Source: Siniperca chuatsi
Taxonomy: Eukaryota > Chordata > Actinopteri > Centrarchiformes > Sinipercidae
Direction: 5' to 3'
Length of the DNA: 64,000 bases
Assembly (NCBI RefSeq): GCF_020085105.1
Contig: NC_058045.1
Coordinates: 2,744,001-2,808,000 of the forward strand
Below the pieces are notes generated by a model. That model made no database searches, was not told the DNA's origin, and saw only the letters and a list, made by a program, of their open reading frames with translations. Positions 10,901 through 22,514 of this stretch are shown piece after piece (within the stretch, counting starts at the first letter, position 1; the number at the start of each line of letters is the position of its first letter). Position numbers and translations under genes: made by a program.

Positions 10901-11146
10901 AACCCAACCAGCAGGGTGGGTGGCCACCCACCATTGAGTCTCGTTCTGCCCAAGGTTTCTGCCTCTTAAAGGAAGTTTTTCCCTGCCCCTGTCGCCAAGT
11001 GCTTGCTCATGGTGGGATTTGTTGGGTCTCTGTAAATAATATTATAAAGAGTATGGTCTAGGCCTGCTCTATAGGAAAAGTGCAAAGAGATAACTTCTGT
11101 TATGAATTAGTGCTAAATAAATAAAACTGAATTGAATTGAATGTCA
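10898..11146 (+). mobile_element. LINE family A 3' end, + orientation
   Basis: Reverse-complement match to 310-560 and 8030-8270, ending in repeated gaattgaatt at about 11130-11145, which is the 3' terminal tail of the family. Confidence 0.75.
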
Positions 11147-12115
11147 CATTTTCAAACATGATTTCTCAATTCATCAGATCAGGGAATTCAGAAACACAAG
11201 TACTTAGTTTTTCATCCATCTTTTTGTTCAAGCAGTGGTCAACAGCATTTGGCTGCGCCCACCAAGGTCATTGAGTTCTGCTCAAAGTTCAACAAATTTT
11301 AACTTTCAGTGCACCCCGCAGACATCCGCACTCAACTGTCGCAACACACCACATACACATCCGAGATAATGTCAGATGCCTTTAGTCACTGCAGCTCAGA
11401 TTTAGTCTTTTTTTTGTTTTTTAAGAATACAACAAAAAATATAACAGAAAACGAGATTAAGGGGACTGAAGGGGTAAAATAAATAAGACAAAAAGACAAT
11501 AACTTGTCTACTAAGTGATGCTACAAGTAATAAAAGCGTGAGACATAACATGTTAATTTTAGTGACTGGTTTGTGGGTATTCATTTTGATAATAAATATA
11601 TAGGCTTATTATTACCAATATTCTTATCAGTAAAGACAAATGACTTTAAGCTGCATTATTTATTATTTTGGCCACTTGGAGGAGGCTGAAACAAGCCAAA
11701 AACAAATAGACACATCTTTTATCAATTTTAACAGCTGCCTATTTACACATACAGCAGCCACAGAGCTTGTGTCCACCTGATAAATGTCAGTCCAATATTC
11801 ACTCTCCTATTTGCTCTATTTTGGCCTTCACCAACCCCTAAGAAAAATATCTGTCTCTTTAGCTGCTAAATGCTCCACTTTGTTCACCAGGCTAGTCTCT
11901 AACTTTGTTTGCTGTTTGGTGCTGGGCAGGTAGTGTACAGTAGGTTTAACAGAGCTTTTTCATTGAAAACAACTGCCTTTTGCTTCTGAAAACAAGGTTG
12001 AAGAGAACAGTAAGAGTGAACCAAAATAGTAAAGAAAACAAAAGACAACAGTCTTAATATGTCTTTGTCTCCTGTCCTCCTTATGTATTTCTGTCTTTGA
12101 CCCCTTTTCTGGCAG
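11147..12115. other. No feature seen
   Basis: AT-rich sequence without convincing coding frames or recognisable repeats. If a noncoding first exon near 10.2 kb exists, this is the end of its intron. It closes with a pyrimidine-rich acceptor (ccccttttctggcag) just before 12117. Confidence 0.4.
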
Positions 12116-12153
12116 ACAGTGCTGTGGCTTCCTAATGCATCTGTCCTGCCACC

Positions 12154-12501
12154 ATGCAGTGTTCTTGGAAGTCCATGGTGCTGCTAGCATTAGCCTCCAT
12201 AGCCATCCAGTACACGGCCATCCGCACCTTCTCCACAAAGCCTTTAAGCCTGCTGTGCTCTGTGGGCCTGGCATCCATGGGCCACACTATCAACTGCAGC
12301 CTCAAAGATCTGACACGATTGGGCCAGGAGACACTCGAGGGCTCGGACCAAGGCTGTGATGAGATCCTCTCACACATCCCTTCCTCCCCCTCCTTCTCCC
12401 TCCCCTCCTATAACAACAACAAGAGAACCCACATCCTCATTCTGGCCACCACACGGAGCGGATCCTCGTTTGTGGGTCAACTGTTCAATCAGCATCCAGA
12501 G
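12154..12501 (+). CDS. chst1: Carbohydrate sulfotransferase 1 (keratan sulfate Gal-6), coding exon 1
   Basis: First of five coding exons (12154-12501, 19278-19491, 19623-19849, 25039-25256, 26195-26531; 447 codons plus stop). The product is a Golgi type II membrane enzyme that moves sulfate from PAPS to C6 of galactose in keratan sulfate and related lactosamine chains. The start ATG has a good context (gccaccATGc). Residues 1-20 read MQCSWKSMVLLALASIAIQY, a short cytoplasmic end plus signal anchor characteristic of CHST1. Residues around 95-110 give ILATTRSGSSFVGQLF, the 5'-phosphosulfate-binding loop for PAPS. Residues 45-90 form a stem that is longer and more Ser-rich than I expect, so the protein is longer than the usual ~411 residues. 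The exon ends in phase 0 at HPE|gttaga. Confidence 0.93.
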
Positions 12502-12958
12502 GTTAGAATGTGATATTGATACATATGACCTGTTTCATATCAAATTATCATCTACAATTAAACAATACAATCATCAGAAATACTGTTTGTCATTTCAAAA
12601 ACACTGAACTTGAACATGTTTTTTTCTGTTACTTGCTAATGACTTCCGTGTTAGGTAAACATTTGAGAATGTACTAAGAACCATTGCTTTGACACTCCAA
12701 ACTAATATATCCTGTTTCTTTTGATCATCTTTGAAATGTGAATAAAACTTGATTGGAGTCTGCCTGTGGCAAATACATTTCACTGGACGTGATCTAGAAA
12801 GGTCTGTTTAGGTGTATATCAGTGCTAAAATCAAGCTGTACAATGGCCACTGACATGATCGGATTAACCCCCTGGGCTAAAAAGAACTGTCGGGCCCTCT
12901 GGACCCCCTGTTGGGTTGCAGTTTGGTTAAAAAAACAAAAAAAACAAACAAAAAAAAA

Positions 12959-12973
12959 CTCCCAGGCCAAGCA

Positions 12974-13068
<95 letters not shown>

Positions 13069-13076
13069 CCTGGGAG
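12959..13076. repeat. Palindrome with (TA)n core
   Basis: A (TA)n tract of about 89 bp (12978-13066) is bracketed by the perfect inverted pair CTCCCAGGCC (12959-12968) and GGCCTGGGAG (13067-13076). The right arm is the last 10 bases of the adjacent R4/Dong-type LINE. The left arm is an inverted copy of them. The whole segment could extrude as a cruciform. Confidence 0.85.
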
Positions 13077-15235
13077 CTTGAGGGTTCTGCGCAGTAACTT
13101 TGCTGTTCCTAGTACTGCACTTTTCTGGACCGAGATGTCTGGTGTTCTTCCAGGGATCTGCTGTAGCCACTCCTCCAGTTTGGGGGTCACTGCCCCGAGT
13201 GCTCCGATGACCACGGGCACCACTGTCGCCTTCACCTTCCAGGCTTTCTCCAGCTCTTCTCTGAGCCCTTGGTATTTCTCTAGTTTCTCATGTTCCTTTT
13301 TCCTGATGTTGCCATCACTTGGTATTGCCACGTCAACCACAATGGCTTTCCTCTGCTGTTTGTCCACCACCACGATGTCTGGCTGGTTCGCCATTACCAT
13401 TCTGTCAGTCTGAATCTGGAAGTCCCACAGGATCTTGGCTCGGTCATTATCTACCACCTTTTGAGGTGTTTCCCACTTTGACCTCAGGGTTTCCAGTCCA
13501 TACTCAGTGCAGATGTTCCTGTACACTATGCCAGCCACTTGGTTATGGCGCTCCATGTATGCTTTTCCTGCCAGCATCTTACATCCTGCAGTTATGTGCT
13601 GGATTGTCTCAGGGGCCTCTTTGCACAGCCTACACCTTGGGTCTTGTCTGCTGTGGTAGATCTGGGCCTCTATTGCTCTGGTGCTCAGGGCCTGCTCCTG
13701 TGCAGCCATGATGAGTGCCTCTGTGCTGTCCTTTAGTCCGGCCCGCTCTAGCCATTTCTTGATATCAGCCACTTCAGTTATGTTCCGGTGGTACATCCCA
13801 TGTAGGGGTTTGTCCTCCCATGATGGTCCCTCCTCCAGCACGTCTTCCTCTGTTCCCCATTGCTTGAGACATTCCCTGAGCACGTCATCTGTTGGGGCCT
13901 TATCTTTGATGTACTTGTGGATCTTGGATGTTTCATCGTGGATAGTGGCTCTCACACTCACTAGTCCACGGCCGCCTTCCTTACGGCTAGCGTACAGTCT
14001 CAGGGTCCTGGATTTGGGGTGGAACCCTTCATGCATGGTGAGGAGCTTTCGCGTCTTAACGTCTGTGGTCTGTATCTCTTCCTTTGGCCACCTTATTATT
14101 CCCGCAGGGTATCTGATCACTGGCAGGGCGTAGCTGTTTATTGCCTGGGCCTTGTTCTTGCCATTGAGCTGACTTCTTAGGACTTGCCTTACTCGTTGGA
14201 GGTATTTGGCAGTTGCTGTTTTCCTTGTTACCTCGTCGAGGTTGCCATTTGCCTGTGGTATTCCAAGGTACTTGTAACCATCCTCAATGTCTGCTATTGT
14301 TCCTTCTGGGAGTGAGACCCCTTCTGTGTGGACTACCTTCCCTCTCTTTGTCACCATTCGACTGCACTTCTCAAGCCCGAATGACATCCCAATGTCAGAG
14401 CTGTAGATCCTGGTGGTGTGGATCAGTGAGTCGATGTCCCGCTCGCTCTTAGCGTATAGCTTGATGTCATCCATGTAGAGGAGGTGACTGATGGTGGCCC
14501 CGTTCCTGAGTCGGTATCCATAGCCAGTCTTGTTGATTATTTGGCTGAGGGGGTTCAGACCTATGCAGAACAGCAGTGGGGACAGATCATCTCCTTGGTA
14601 TATGCCACATTTGATGGATACTTGTGCAAGTGGCTTGCCATTGGCCTCAAGGGTGGTTTAGTCTCTTAGAGTCCTGTTGATGTTGTACATCTCCAAGCAT
14701 GCAGGGATCCGTGTGTGGCATTGAGTCATAGGCTTTCTTGTAATCAATCCAGGCAGTGCAGAGGTTGGTGTGTCGGGTTCTGCAGTCTTGGGTGACTGTT
14801 CTGTCAACCAGGAGTTGGTGTTTGGCTCCTCTGGTTCCTTTGCCAATGCCCTTCTGTGCTTTGCTCATGTATTGATCCATGTGTCCACTTATCTTAGTCG
14901 CGATGATGCCTGACATGAGCTTCCATGTTGTGGAGAGACAGGTTATTGGCCGATAGTTGGATGGGACTGTACCCTTTGCAGGATCCTTCAGGATCAGAAT
15001 TGTGCGCCCTTCGGTAAGCCATTCAGGGTGCGTCCCATCTCTTAGCAGCTGGTTCATTTTTGCTGCTAGGCGCTCATGGTGTGAGCGCCTAGAGAAGTGA
15101 GCTTCTTTAGCCAGTAGGTGTGGATCCTGTCAGGGCCCGGTGCTGTCCAGTTCTTCATACCTGAGACTCTTTCTTGGATGTCTGCCGCTGTGATGGTGAC
15201 TGGCTTCTTTTCAGGGAGGTTGCTGTGGTCCATTT
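12975..15235 (-). pseudogene. R4/Dong-clade LINE with restriction-like endonuclease, 5' truncated
   Basis: Minus-strand reverse transcriptase with APGPDRIHTYWLKKLTSL near 15100-15160, then NYRPITCLSTTWKLMSGI and AWIDYKKAYDSMPHT. The catalytic box LLYMDD is near 14466-14485. Downstream come a CCHC knuckle (CRLCKEAPETIQHITAGC, about 13585-13640) and a restriction-like endonuclease with PDIVVVD near 13365-13385, then VVDVAIPSDGN and KYQGLREELEKAW. That order identifies the R4/Dong (Rex6-like) clade. A frameshift near 14700 and a stop just upstream of TTLEANGKPL inactivate it. The last frame has no stop of its own: it runs through the TA tract and ends at TAG (12977-12975). It lies antisense in chst1 intron 1. 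Confidence 0.88.
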
Positions 15236-15284
15236 AATTTGGACCCCCTCTACGAGACAGGTAATAATGAAAGACCTGCCTCGA

Positions 15285-16740
15285 GACCCTTATCATTCAA
15301 GTTTAAGTTCTTTATTTGTCATATGCACAACAATTACAGTGAAGCAGTCGTTGGCAATGAAATTCTTGTTCGCAGGCTCCCTCCAACAATGCTCATACAA
15401 AAATGTAAAAAAGAAAATCACACAAGTAAATGAGAAATGAGAAAAAGATAATCTAAGACAAGACATACATAGTGCAAAAGTTAAAACAGGAAAAATGCAC
15501 GTAAATATATACACTGTATACTGTACATACTCCCATATACACATATTTATAAGGTGTAACAGTGCAAGTAAAGTGTCATAGTGGTGACCTTGAGAGCTTT
15601 ACGACTGAGGGCAGTGCAACTGCCATACCAGGCAGTGATGCAGCCAGTCAGGACACTCTCAATGGTGCATCTGTAGAAGTTGCAGAGTATCCTGTAGTGG
15701 AGCCTCCACAGCCTGTGGAGGAAGAAGAGCTGTTGTCTTGCCTCTTTTATGATGGTATTGGTGTGGTGAGTCCAGGTCAGGTCCTTGCAGATGTGAACAC
15801 TGAGGAACCTGAAGCTGCTCTCTCTCTCCCATTGATGGAGAGGTGAGTGTGTTCTCTCTGTCGCTTCCTGTAGTCCACCATCAACTCGTTTGTTTTGTTG
15901 ACGTTGAGATGGAAGTTGTTGTCCTGGCACCAACATGTCAGGGCTCTGACCTCCTCTCTGTAGGATGTCTTGATGTCACCGTTAGGTCAGCAAATTTGAT
16001 AATGTTGTTGGAGCTATGTGTGGCCTGCAGTCAAGCGTGAACAGAGAGTACAGGAGAGGGGTGCTGGTCTTGAGAGGATGTAGTGCTGCCTATTTGCAGT
16101 CACAGAGGGCGGTGTTGAGCCCAAGGTCTCTGAGCTTGGTGACGAGCTTGGATGGCACAATGCTAGACTGTAGTCAACGAACTGCATTCTCACGTATGTG
16201 TTCCTCTGGTCAAGGTGGGAGAGGGCAGTGTGGAGGGCTATGGCAATAGCATCGTCCGTTGATCTATCTTGCCATCAGGTCCAGGTGCCTTTCCCTCGAT
16301 ATGACTAGTGGGCAGGGGTCCTTGACCTTTTGTACATCCTTAGCCAGGGAGCTGCCTTCAAAGCATGCATAAAAGATGTTCAGTTCATCTGGAAGAGATG
16401 TAGACATTATCTCAATACTTCTGGTTTTCCTTTTGTAGTCTGTGATGGTTCTTAATCCAGCCCAAATGTTTCTAGAGATGGAGCCCTGGTAGTTAAACTC
16501 CACTTTGTCCCCATATTGTCTCTTAGCACTGGTAATAGCTCTCTGGAGTGCATACCTGGACTTCCTGTACTCCTCCAAATCACCTGAGTTGTAGGCATCG
16601 GTTCCCTGTTAATCCAAGGCTTCTGATTCGGGAATTTCTGTACAGTAATCCTTGGTACAATGTCATTGATACATTTGATACATGTAGCCAATGACTGCAT
16701 CCGTGCATGTGTTAATGTTGTTGTCTTGAAACACACCACT
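15285..16740 (-). pseudogene. L2-like LINE fragment with 3' UTR
   Basis: Minus-strand LINE remnant. From right to left it shows the region before the reverse transcriptase (ALQRAITSAKRQYGDKVE, then NIWAGLRTITDYKRKT and LPDELNIFYACFEG, 16264-16580). The RT core is then missing or decayed. The C-terminal thumb (SSFRFLSVHICKDLTWTHH, then FLHRLWRLHYRI and ESVLTGCITAWYGSC, 15590-15830) follows, and the 3' UTR begins near 15285 (gttctttatttgtcatatgc on +). The motifs are those of the L2/CR1 group common in teleosts. It sits antisense in chst1 intron 1, directly beyond the truncated 5' end of the R4/Dong copy. Confidence 0.75.
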
Positions 16741-19277
16741 TCGTAGTGCTAAAGCAATGATTTAAGGCAAAGTCTGATTGGTCAGACAACTGCTGAATGG
16801 TCTGACCAGTTCTGTTTCTGCCTATAGGACGACAGAAACAGAACTGAGATGTAATCTGATTTGCCGAAAGGGGGGTGAGGGTGGGCCTTACAGCATCTGA
16901 CTTGAGTTCTGTTTCAGTATCAGATGATAATGGGCCTTAGTGGGACATAGTGCCAAAACCGAAGCTCAAGGATTGTTCGATACCGACTTCAAACTTGGTA
17001 GCTGTAAGTTTTGCCATTTTTATGTTGCTTTACTGTTTATTTTACTGTTTATTTTGCAGGTTAGCCTGTTGAACTTGGTGTTAGCATGTTGCGGGGGCTA
17101 ATGTGGCTAGCATCTATTGTACTCCCACAGGCTAGGACAATACTAATGGCAACTTCATACTGCAACAGCTGGCTTTGTTGTTACACAAAAGACCCCTCTG
17201 CAACAGCTGGCTTTGTTGTTACACGAAAGACCCCTCAGCTCTTGCCGGTGTTAGAGTGAAAATAGGTAGAATCATGTTTTGAGGGGAGTATCCCTTTTAT
17301 TTTTGTAACACCGTGTTATAACCGTCATGTCATCTAACATTTAACATCTCACTCTCTCTCTCTTCTGTGTTTCTTTACAAAATGCATCGCAGGCCATTTT
17401 GCGTCATCTGATCGGCTCTTCTGATTGACTTTTGTAGAGACTATTTCAAATTTAAAATGGCCGATTACGATCAACCGGAGAATGCTTAGATCATGTCATG
17501 ATCATTTAGGAAAAAAATGTGTGTTTATGTAAAATGCGCCTTATAACAACACAATTTTAAAAATATATAACTGCAACATGGAAAGGAGCATCAAAATATG
17601 TGCTGTGCAGCTCGGTCCAGACTTTTCATGTGTGAAAATTGGTCTAAATTGAATGAAATTTGAATGCTGTGAAAACTTATAAAGGTTTTGGACATAATTC
17701 AAAATGGTAGAAAGATTATGCCAAAAAGATGTTAAATTACCCTCAGAATCCAGGAAAAAAAGAGTAGAAATTGGAGAACCTATCAGAAGAGCAACCATCT
17801 CTGTAGCAGTCAATCAGTGAGGCCTATGTAGTAAACTGGGTAGTCAAGTAAAAGACATATGACAGCTCACCAGGGTTGGTCTGTATGTATGTTTAGAATA
17901 AAATTTTGATTTGAAAGTGAGGAAATGTTGCACATAAACGTTCCAAATGTTCAGAGATTTTGTCTTTGCTGCTACATGAGCTGCTACATTATTTGAGAGC
18001 GCCTGAGAGGTATCCTAACCCAGTAATGCAGGAATTATACAGTACTTGTGTCAAGATTAATATAAACATCTCTGCAGATATATGCAGAGTAGGATGTTAT
18101 GGAACATAGAAGAAAAGAGCCAAGCAAACACCTCTGAATGACAACACCTGTGACCTATGACCGTTCCCTTCTATGCAAACACAAGCATGTTCTAGTCTTT
18201 ACGAGTCACCAACTGATGGCTGCACTATATACACAGAAGCAGAAAACACACAATTTTCAAGGGAAATATATTTTGGAAATGTATGACAGCATGGTGTTAA
18301 TAGTGACACTGACCTCCTCAAAAATTTGGTCACTTCTCTGACTTATAAAATTACACTTTATGAAAGAAAATATATTACTATGTTTGTTGGCTGGGAAAAT
18401 GCAGCAGTACACAAGTGATACTGTAACTTGGGCTCATCACTGCCCACAGTAAGTGTAACACAGCCCCGATAGCACCAGACTTAGTGAGTACTCTAACAAC
18501 CCCCAAACCATTTGCCATAAGCAAGCTGCTTTTATGAGGATTTTGGGCTTACCTGGGTGTTGTGTTCAACTGTAAATACAGTAAAAATAAGTAGTATTAC
18601 TCTTGGACTTTCGTAAGAAAATGGCCAGGCTCAATGCATGACATGAAGAGAGACTTTGATAATTGAGTATGTCCTTAACCTAACTTATAAATGTTCTACC
18701 TTTTAAATATCGCAACTGTATATGAAGAGCACATAATGCTAAAAGACCTGTGGTAAAGAGAGGGATCATTCAGTGGAAAAGGGGATTCAGCTTTCTTCGT
18801 GGAAACAGTGGATACTCCCCGAATGAGCTCATCACGTGTGTCATTCACAGCCTGTAGAATTTTGCACAATATTTGTCATTTAGCAAAATAAGGGTAGCTA
18901 TCTGGGTGATGTTAGCTACATCACAGGTTGGTTATTAACAAATATTATGGCAGCTCTGCATTAGTATTGATGTTTTCAAGTTCAGACCTTCCTCTTCTTT
19001 CAAATTCTGCATTAATGTTCAGTTAGGTTTTGCAGAATATTGTTCTTTGGAGGTTGGAGCATTCCCAACAAATACACAGAGCCAGGGTGACACCATTGAG
19101 CCACTTGATCAGTAAGACATGATAACATCCACTAAAATACGATGGTTATTTTGTCCAAAGAGGAACTAAACTTTTATTGATTGCACCTTGAAACATCATT
19201 CTATTACACAGTTTGTATGTGTGGAAGTGCACTGTCAGTCACTATCATATATTGTCTTTATATTTTTCATATCCAAG
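16741..19277. other. Rest of chst1 intron 1; one 38-bp duplication
   Basis: No genes seen. A 38-bp unit (ctgcaacagctggctttgtt...) is repeated twice in tandem at 17160-17197 and 17198-17235 with a single difference. The remainder is AT-rich intron and ends at the acceptor catatccaag|gtc. Confidence 0.6.
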
Positions 19278-19491
19278 GTCTTCTACCTGTTTGAGCCTCT
19301 GTACCATGTCCAGTTAGCGCTGCTTCCTCGGCTGGCGCAGAGTCGGAGCGTGGCTGAGAGGAGGGTGATGCTGGGAGCAGCCAGAGACCTGCTGAGGTCT
19401 CTGTACCACTGTCACCTCAACAGTCTGGAAAGTTACATACGACCCCGTCCTGCCAACCACTCCACTTACAAGCTGTTCAGACGAGGAGCTA
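19278..19491 (+). CDS. chst1: chst1 coding exon 2
   Basis: Continues the sulfotransferase domain with VFYLFEPLYHVQLALLPR, the segment after the PAPS loop, then RRVMLGAARDLLRSLYHC and a probable N-glycosylation site (NHS). It begins in phase 0 after an ag acceptor. It ends in phase 1 at GCT A|gtatgg, so a serine codon (AGC) is rebuilt with the first two bases of exon 3. Reading through the donor would instead add a short divergent tail, which supports the splice site. Confidence 0.92.
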
Positions 19492-19622
19492 GTATGGGAT
19501 TTTTCTTAGCACTTTGTCTCATAATGATATTGATACTACAGTAATGTTTTATGTATGTACTGCTTTTGCAAAGCATTGTCGTTGTGTTACAGTTTCGTAC
19601 ATTGTCTGTGTCCTGTTTTTAG

Positions 19623-19849
19623 GCCGATCTCTGTGCTCCCCCCCTGTATGTGAGGCTCGTCTGGGGCCAGAGGAGCAGAGCCTGGTGCTGGCTGATGAGG
19701 GGGAGTGTGTGAGGAGGTGTGGGCCGCTCAATGTGTCATTGGCTGCTGATGCCTGTAGAGCAAAGCGCCATGCAGCCATTAAGACGGTCCGGATTCCTCA
19801 AATCAGTAACCTCAGAACGCTGATTGAGGACCCAAGACTCAACCTGAAG
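19623..19849 (+). CDS. chst1: chst1 coding exon 3
   Basis: Separated from exon 2 by an intron of only 131 bp with a gtttttag acceptor. It encodes RSLCSPPVCEARLGPEEQ, then VRRCGPLNVSLAADACRAKR with conserved cysteines that probably form disulfides, and an N-glycosylation site (NVS). It closes with IKTVRIPQISNLRTLIEDPR and LNLK, the central core of CHST1. It ends in phase 0 at AAG|gtagag. Confidence 0.92.
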
Positions 19850-21621
19850 GTAGAGAAATAATTGCAACTGTTAAAGCTGCAAGCAGCGATGAACAGGCCC
19901 TCGCACCATTCAATTTATGATCAATCTTTGAACAACTTTCATCTCGAAGGTCTATAGCTTGCACCAACCAAATTTGAAGTTGATCTGATTAATTCTCTAG
20001 GAGGAGTTTGTTGAAGTATGGAGCCTGTAAATAGCGAAAAATACCCTAAAAATGCACAGTAAATTTAAAATGTCTGACTTCTTGTTGGTTTTAGAGTGTT
20101 TCTCCAAGATGCTTTTTTTAAGTCTAGAGATGATACATCTGCCTCCCAAATTTCATACATCTAGGTGAAATGTATCGCGGCAGCGGCTGCTTCGTTGAAG
20201 TTTTGTAGGGGGCGCTATTGAGCCATTTTGCCACACCCAAGCCCCAGACTATACCAATAAACAAAACACACCCTTTCTGACACATTTGCCAAGTTTCATG
20301 AGTTTTCGACTATTCCTAACCATTTTTAAGGCTAAAAGTCATTAGGGGACACTATAGAGCTGATATGAAACATAGCGCGAGGGCTACTACATTGAAATTT
20401 TGTAGGGGATGCTATAGAGCCATTTTGGCATATCCAAGACAGAGACAACAAAATACATTGCAGAGACAACAAAATACATCACTCCTAACCCATGTGCCAA
20501 GTTTCGTGAGATTTCAATCATTGTTAGCCCCTCAAAAACAGCTTAGTTTTTAATGGAGAATAATGCGTCGCCACGGCAACGGCATTTGATGAAAAGTCAC
20601 AATCTTTACTACTGAGCATCATCAAGGTCTTAAGGGTTTTCTGCCCAAATTTGATATGGATCTGCTTAATCTTATTTCCTGTTGCCAGTAGGTGGTGCTA
20701 TGAATATGACTGAATATTGGCCTGTTGATGTATTCAGGCAAACGTGAAATCTGGAAAAAATTTGACGATGTGGAGGGGAGTTACAACAGTTTCTTTTTTC
20801 ATGTCAAAACATCGAAATTCGCCATGACACCACAGAGATGCCTTTCAACAAAAACTCAAGTATAAAAGTATAAAACATGTCATTTAATCACAAAGGTCTT
20901 TAGATTGCCCTGCGGAAATTTGAAATTGATCCAATTAATTCTCTAGGAGGAGTTTGTTAAAGTATGGAGCCTGTAAATCGCAAAAAATGACCACCAAATT
21001 CAAAAAGTCCAACTTCCTGTGGGGTTTAGGGTATGCGTCCAGGAGGCTTTTTTTAACAGCGAATGTTCACAACCATCAGGCACTGCACGAAGGAGTTAAA
21101 TATCACTTCCTGCGTCCACTATGTGGTGGTTGAGAACACGCACTAATCATAAATGATGTTGCCGTATATCAAGTGTACACCACACAATGTAAATTTCATG
21201 TAGATAAGATGATGTTTGTTACATGTGGCTTGCTTCCTGTTGCCAGTAATTGACTAATTAATATGACTATGACTCATGAATGTCACATAAGTGTTACTGA
21301 GAGTGGTCCATCAATAACCATATGAAGTTTGAGGCTGATCAGTTGAAACATTGCTGAGTTATTCCCACTTCCTGTTAAGCATGGCGTCATGCGTCTGCCA
21401 TGGCGACCCTGTTCGACACATCAACAGATGTTGCTGTATATCAAGTGCAGACCATGTAGTTTGTATGATGATTGTCACATGTGGCTTGCTTGCTGTTGCC
21501 AGTAAGTAGCGCTATGACTGTCACTCATGAATGTCACGTAAGTGTAACTGGGAGTGGTCCATCAATAACCCCATGCAGTTTGAGGCTGATCAGTTGAAAC
21601 ATTGCTGAGTTATTCCCACTT

Positions 21622-21704
21622 CCCAAGGACACTTCGACATGTGGGCTGAGGGAAGCCGGGATCGAACCGTCAACCTTCCACTCTACCACTAAGCCACAGT
21701 CGCC
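21622..21704 (-). mobile_element. tRNA-derived SINE head fragment
   Basis: The reverse complement reads tggcttagtggtagagtgga followed by ggttcgatcccggc, i.e. tRNA-like A and B boxes. It matches the 5' part of the SINE copies at 23827 and 26793. The SINE body and 3' tail are missing. The fragment joins directly to an L2 fragment on its right. Confidence 0.7.
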
Positions 21705-21707
21705 CGT

Positions 21708-22052
21708 GGAGAGAGGACAGTCCCCTGAGGGGCCCCAGTGTTGCTGACCACGCTGTCCGACACACAGTGCTGCAGATGCACATGCTGTGGTCTGCCAGTC
21801 AGGTAGACAACAATCCAGTACACGAGGGGGGCATCCACCTGCATCGCTGCCAGCTTCTCACCCAGCAGTGCTGGCCGGATGGTGCTGAAAGCACTGGGGA
21901 AGTCAAAAAACATGATCCTCACCGTGCTTGCCAGCTTGTCCAGGTGGGTGTAGATGCGGTTCAGCAGGAAGATGATGGCATCCTCAACTCCCAGCCGGGG
22001 CAGGTAGGCGACGACACCATCATCTTCCTGCTGAACCACATCTACACCCATC
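21708..22052 (-). pseudogene. L2 reverse-transcriptase fragment with inverted end
   Basis: Minus-strand codons give PRLGVEDAIIFLLNRIYTHL, then TVRIMFFDFPSAFSTIRPAL and SNTGAPQGTVLSP, which match the L2 copy at 29220-29510. At the right edge (about 22014-22052) the NRIYTHL part is repeated in + orientation (ATCATCTTCCTGCTGAACCA), so the end folds back on itself. No 3' UTR is present. The inverted end resembles 5' inversion by twin priming. Confidence 0.75.
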
Positions 22053-22403
22053 TAGATTGGCTATAACTCAATACTGACATAGAAGTTCTCAGGCTGGGAC
22101 TCTTATCAAACATGAAATTTTGGGCAGATCGAAGAATGTACACTCAACTTCCTGTTTCATGCCGAATAATGAGCCATCATGGCAACGGCTTTTGATGAAA
22201 ACTCAATGTTAAGCATCATCAATTTTGAGGTGGATCTGGTTAACCTATTATGAGTCATTTTTAAGAGTATAGGGCCTGTTACTTCCTGTTGCCAGTAGGT
22301 GGTGCTATGACTATGTCTGAATATTGCCATGTAGATATCATCAGGCTGGGACTCTTATCAAACATGTAAAATTTTTTTAAAAATCTGACAATGTGGAGCT
22401 GAG

Positions 22404-22514
22404 GTAGCACTGTTACTAATTCTGGAACAAGGTGGCACTGCTACTAATTTTGAAACCAGGTGGTACTGCTACTAATTTCGGAACCAGGTAGCGCTGTTAC
22501 TAATTTTGGAACCC
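22404..22514. repeat. 28-bp tandem repeat, four copies
   Basis: Four consecutive units of gt(a/g)g(c/t)(a/g)ctg(t/c)tactaatt...ggaacc(a)g start at 22404, 22432, 22460 and 22488. They are diverged by a few bases each and lie inside the intron 3 repeat block. Confidence 0.8.

Noticed and set aside
12877..13170. Tyr/Ile dipeptide repeat proteins on both strands
   Set aside because: Pure translation of the (TA)n tract.
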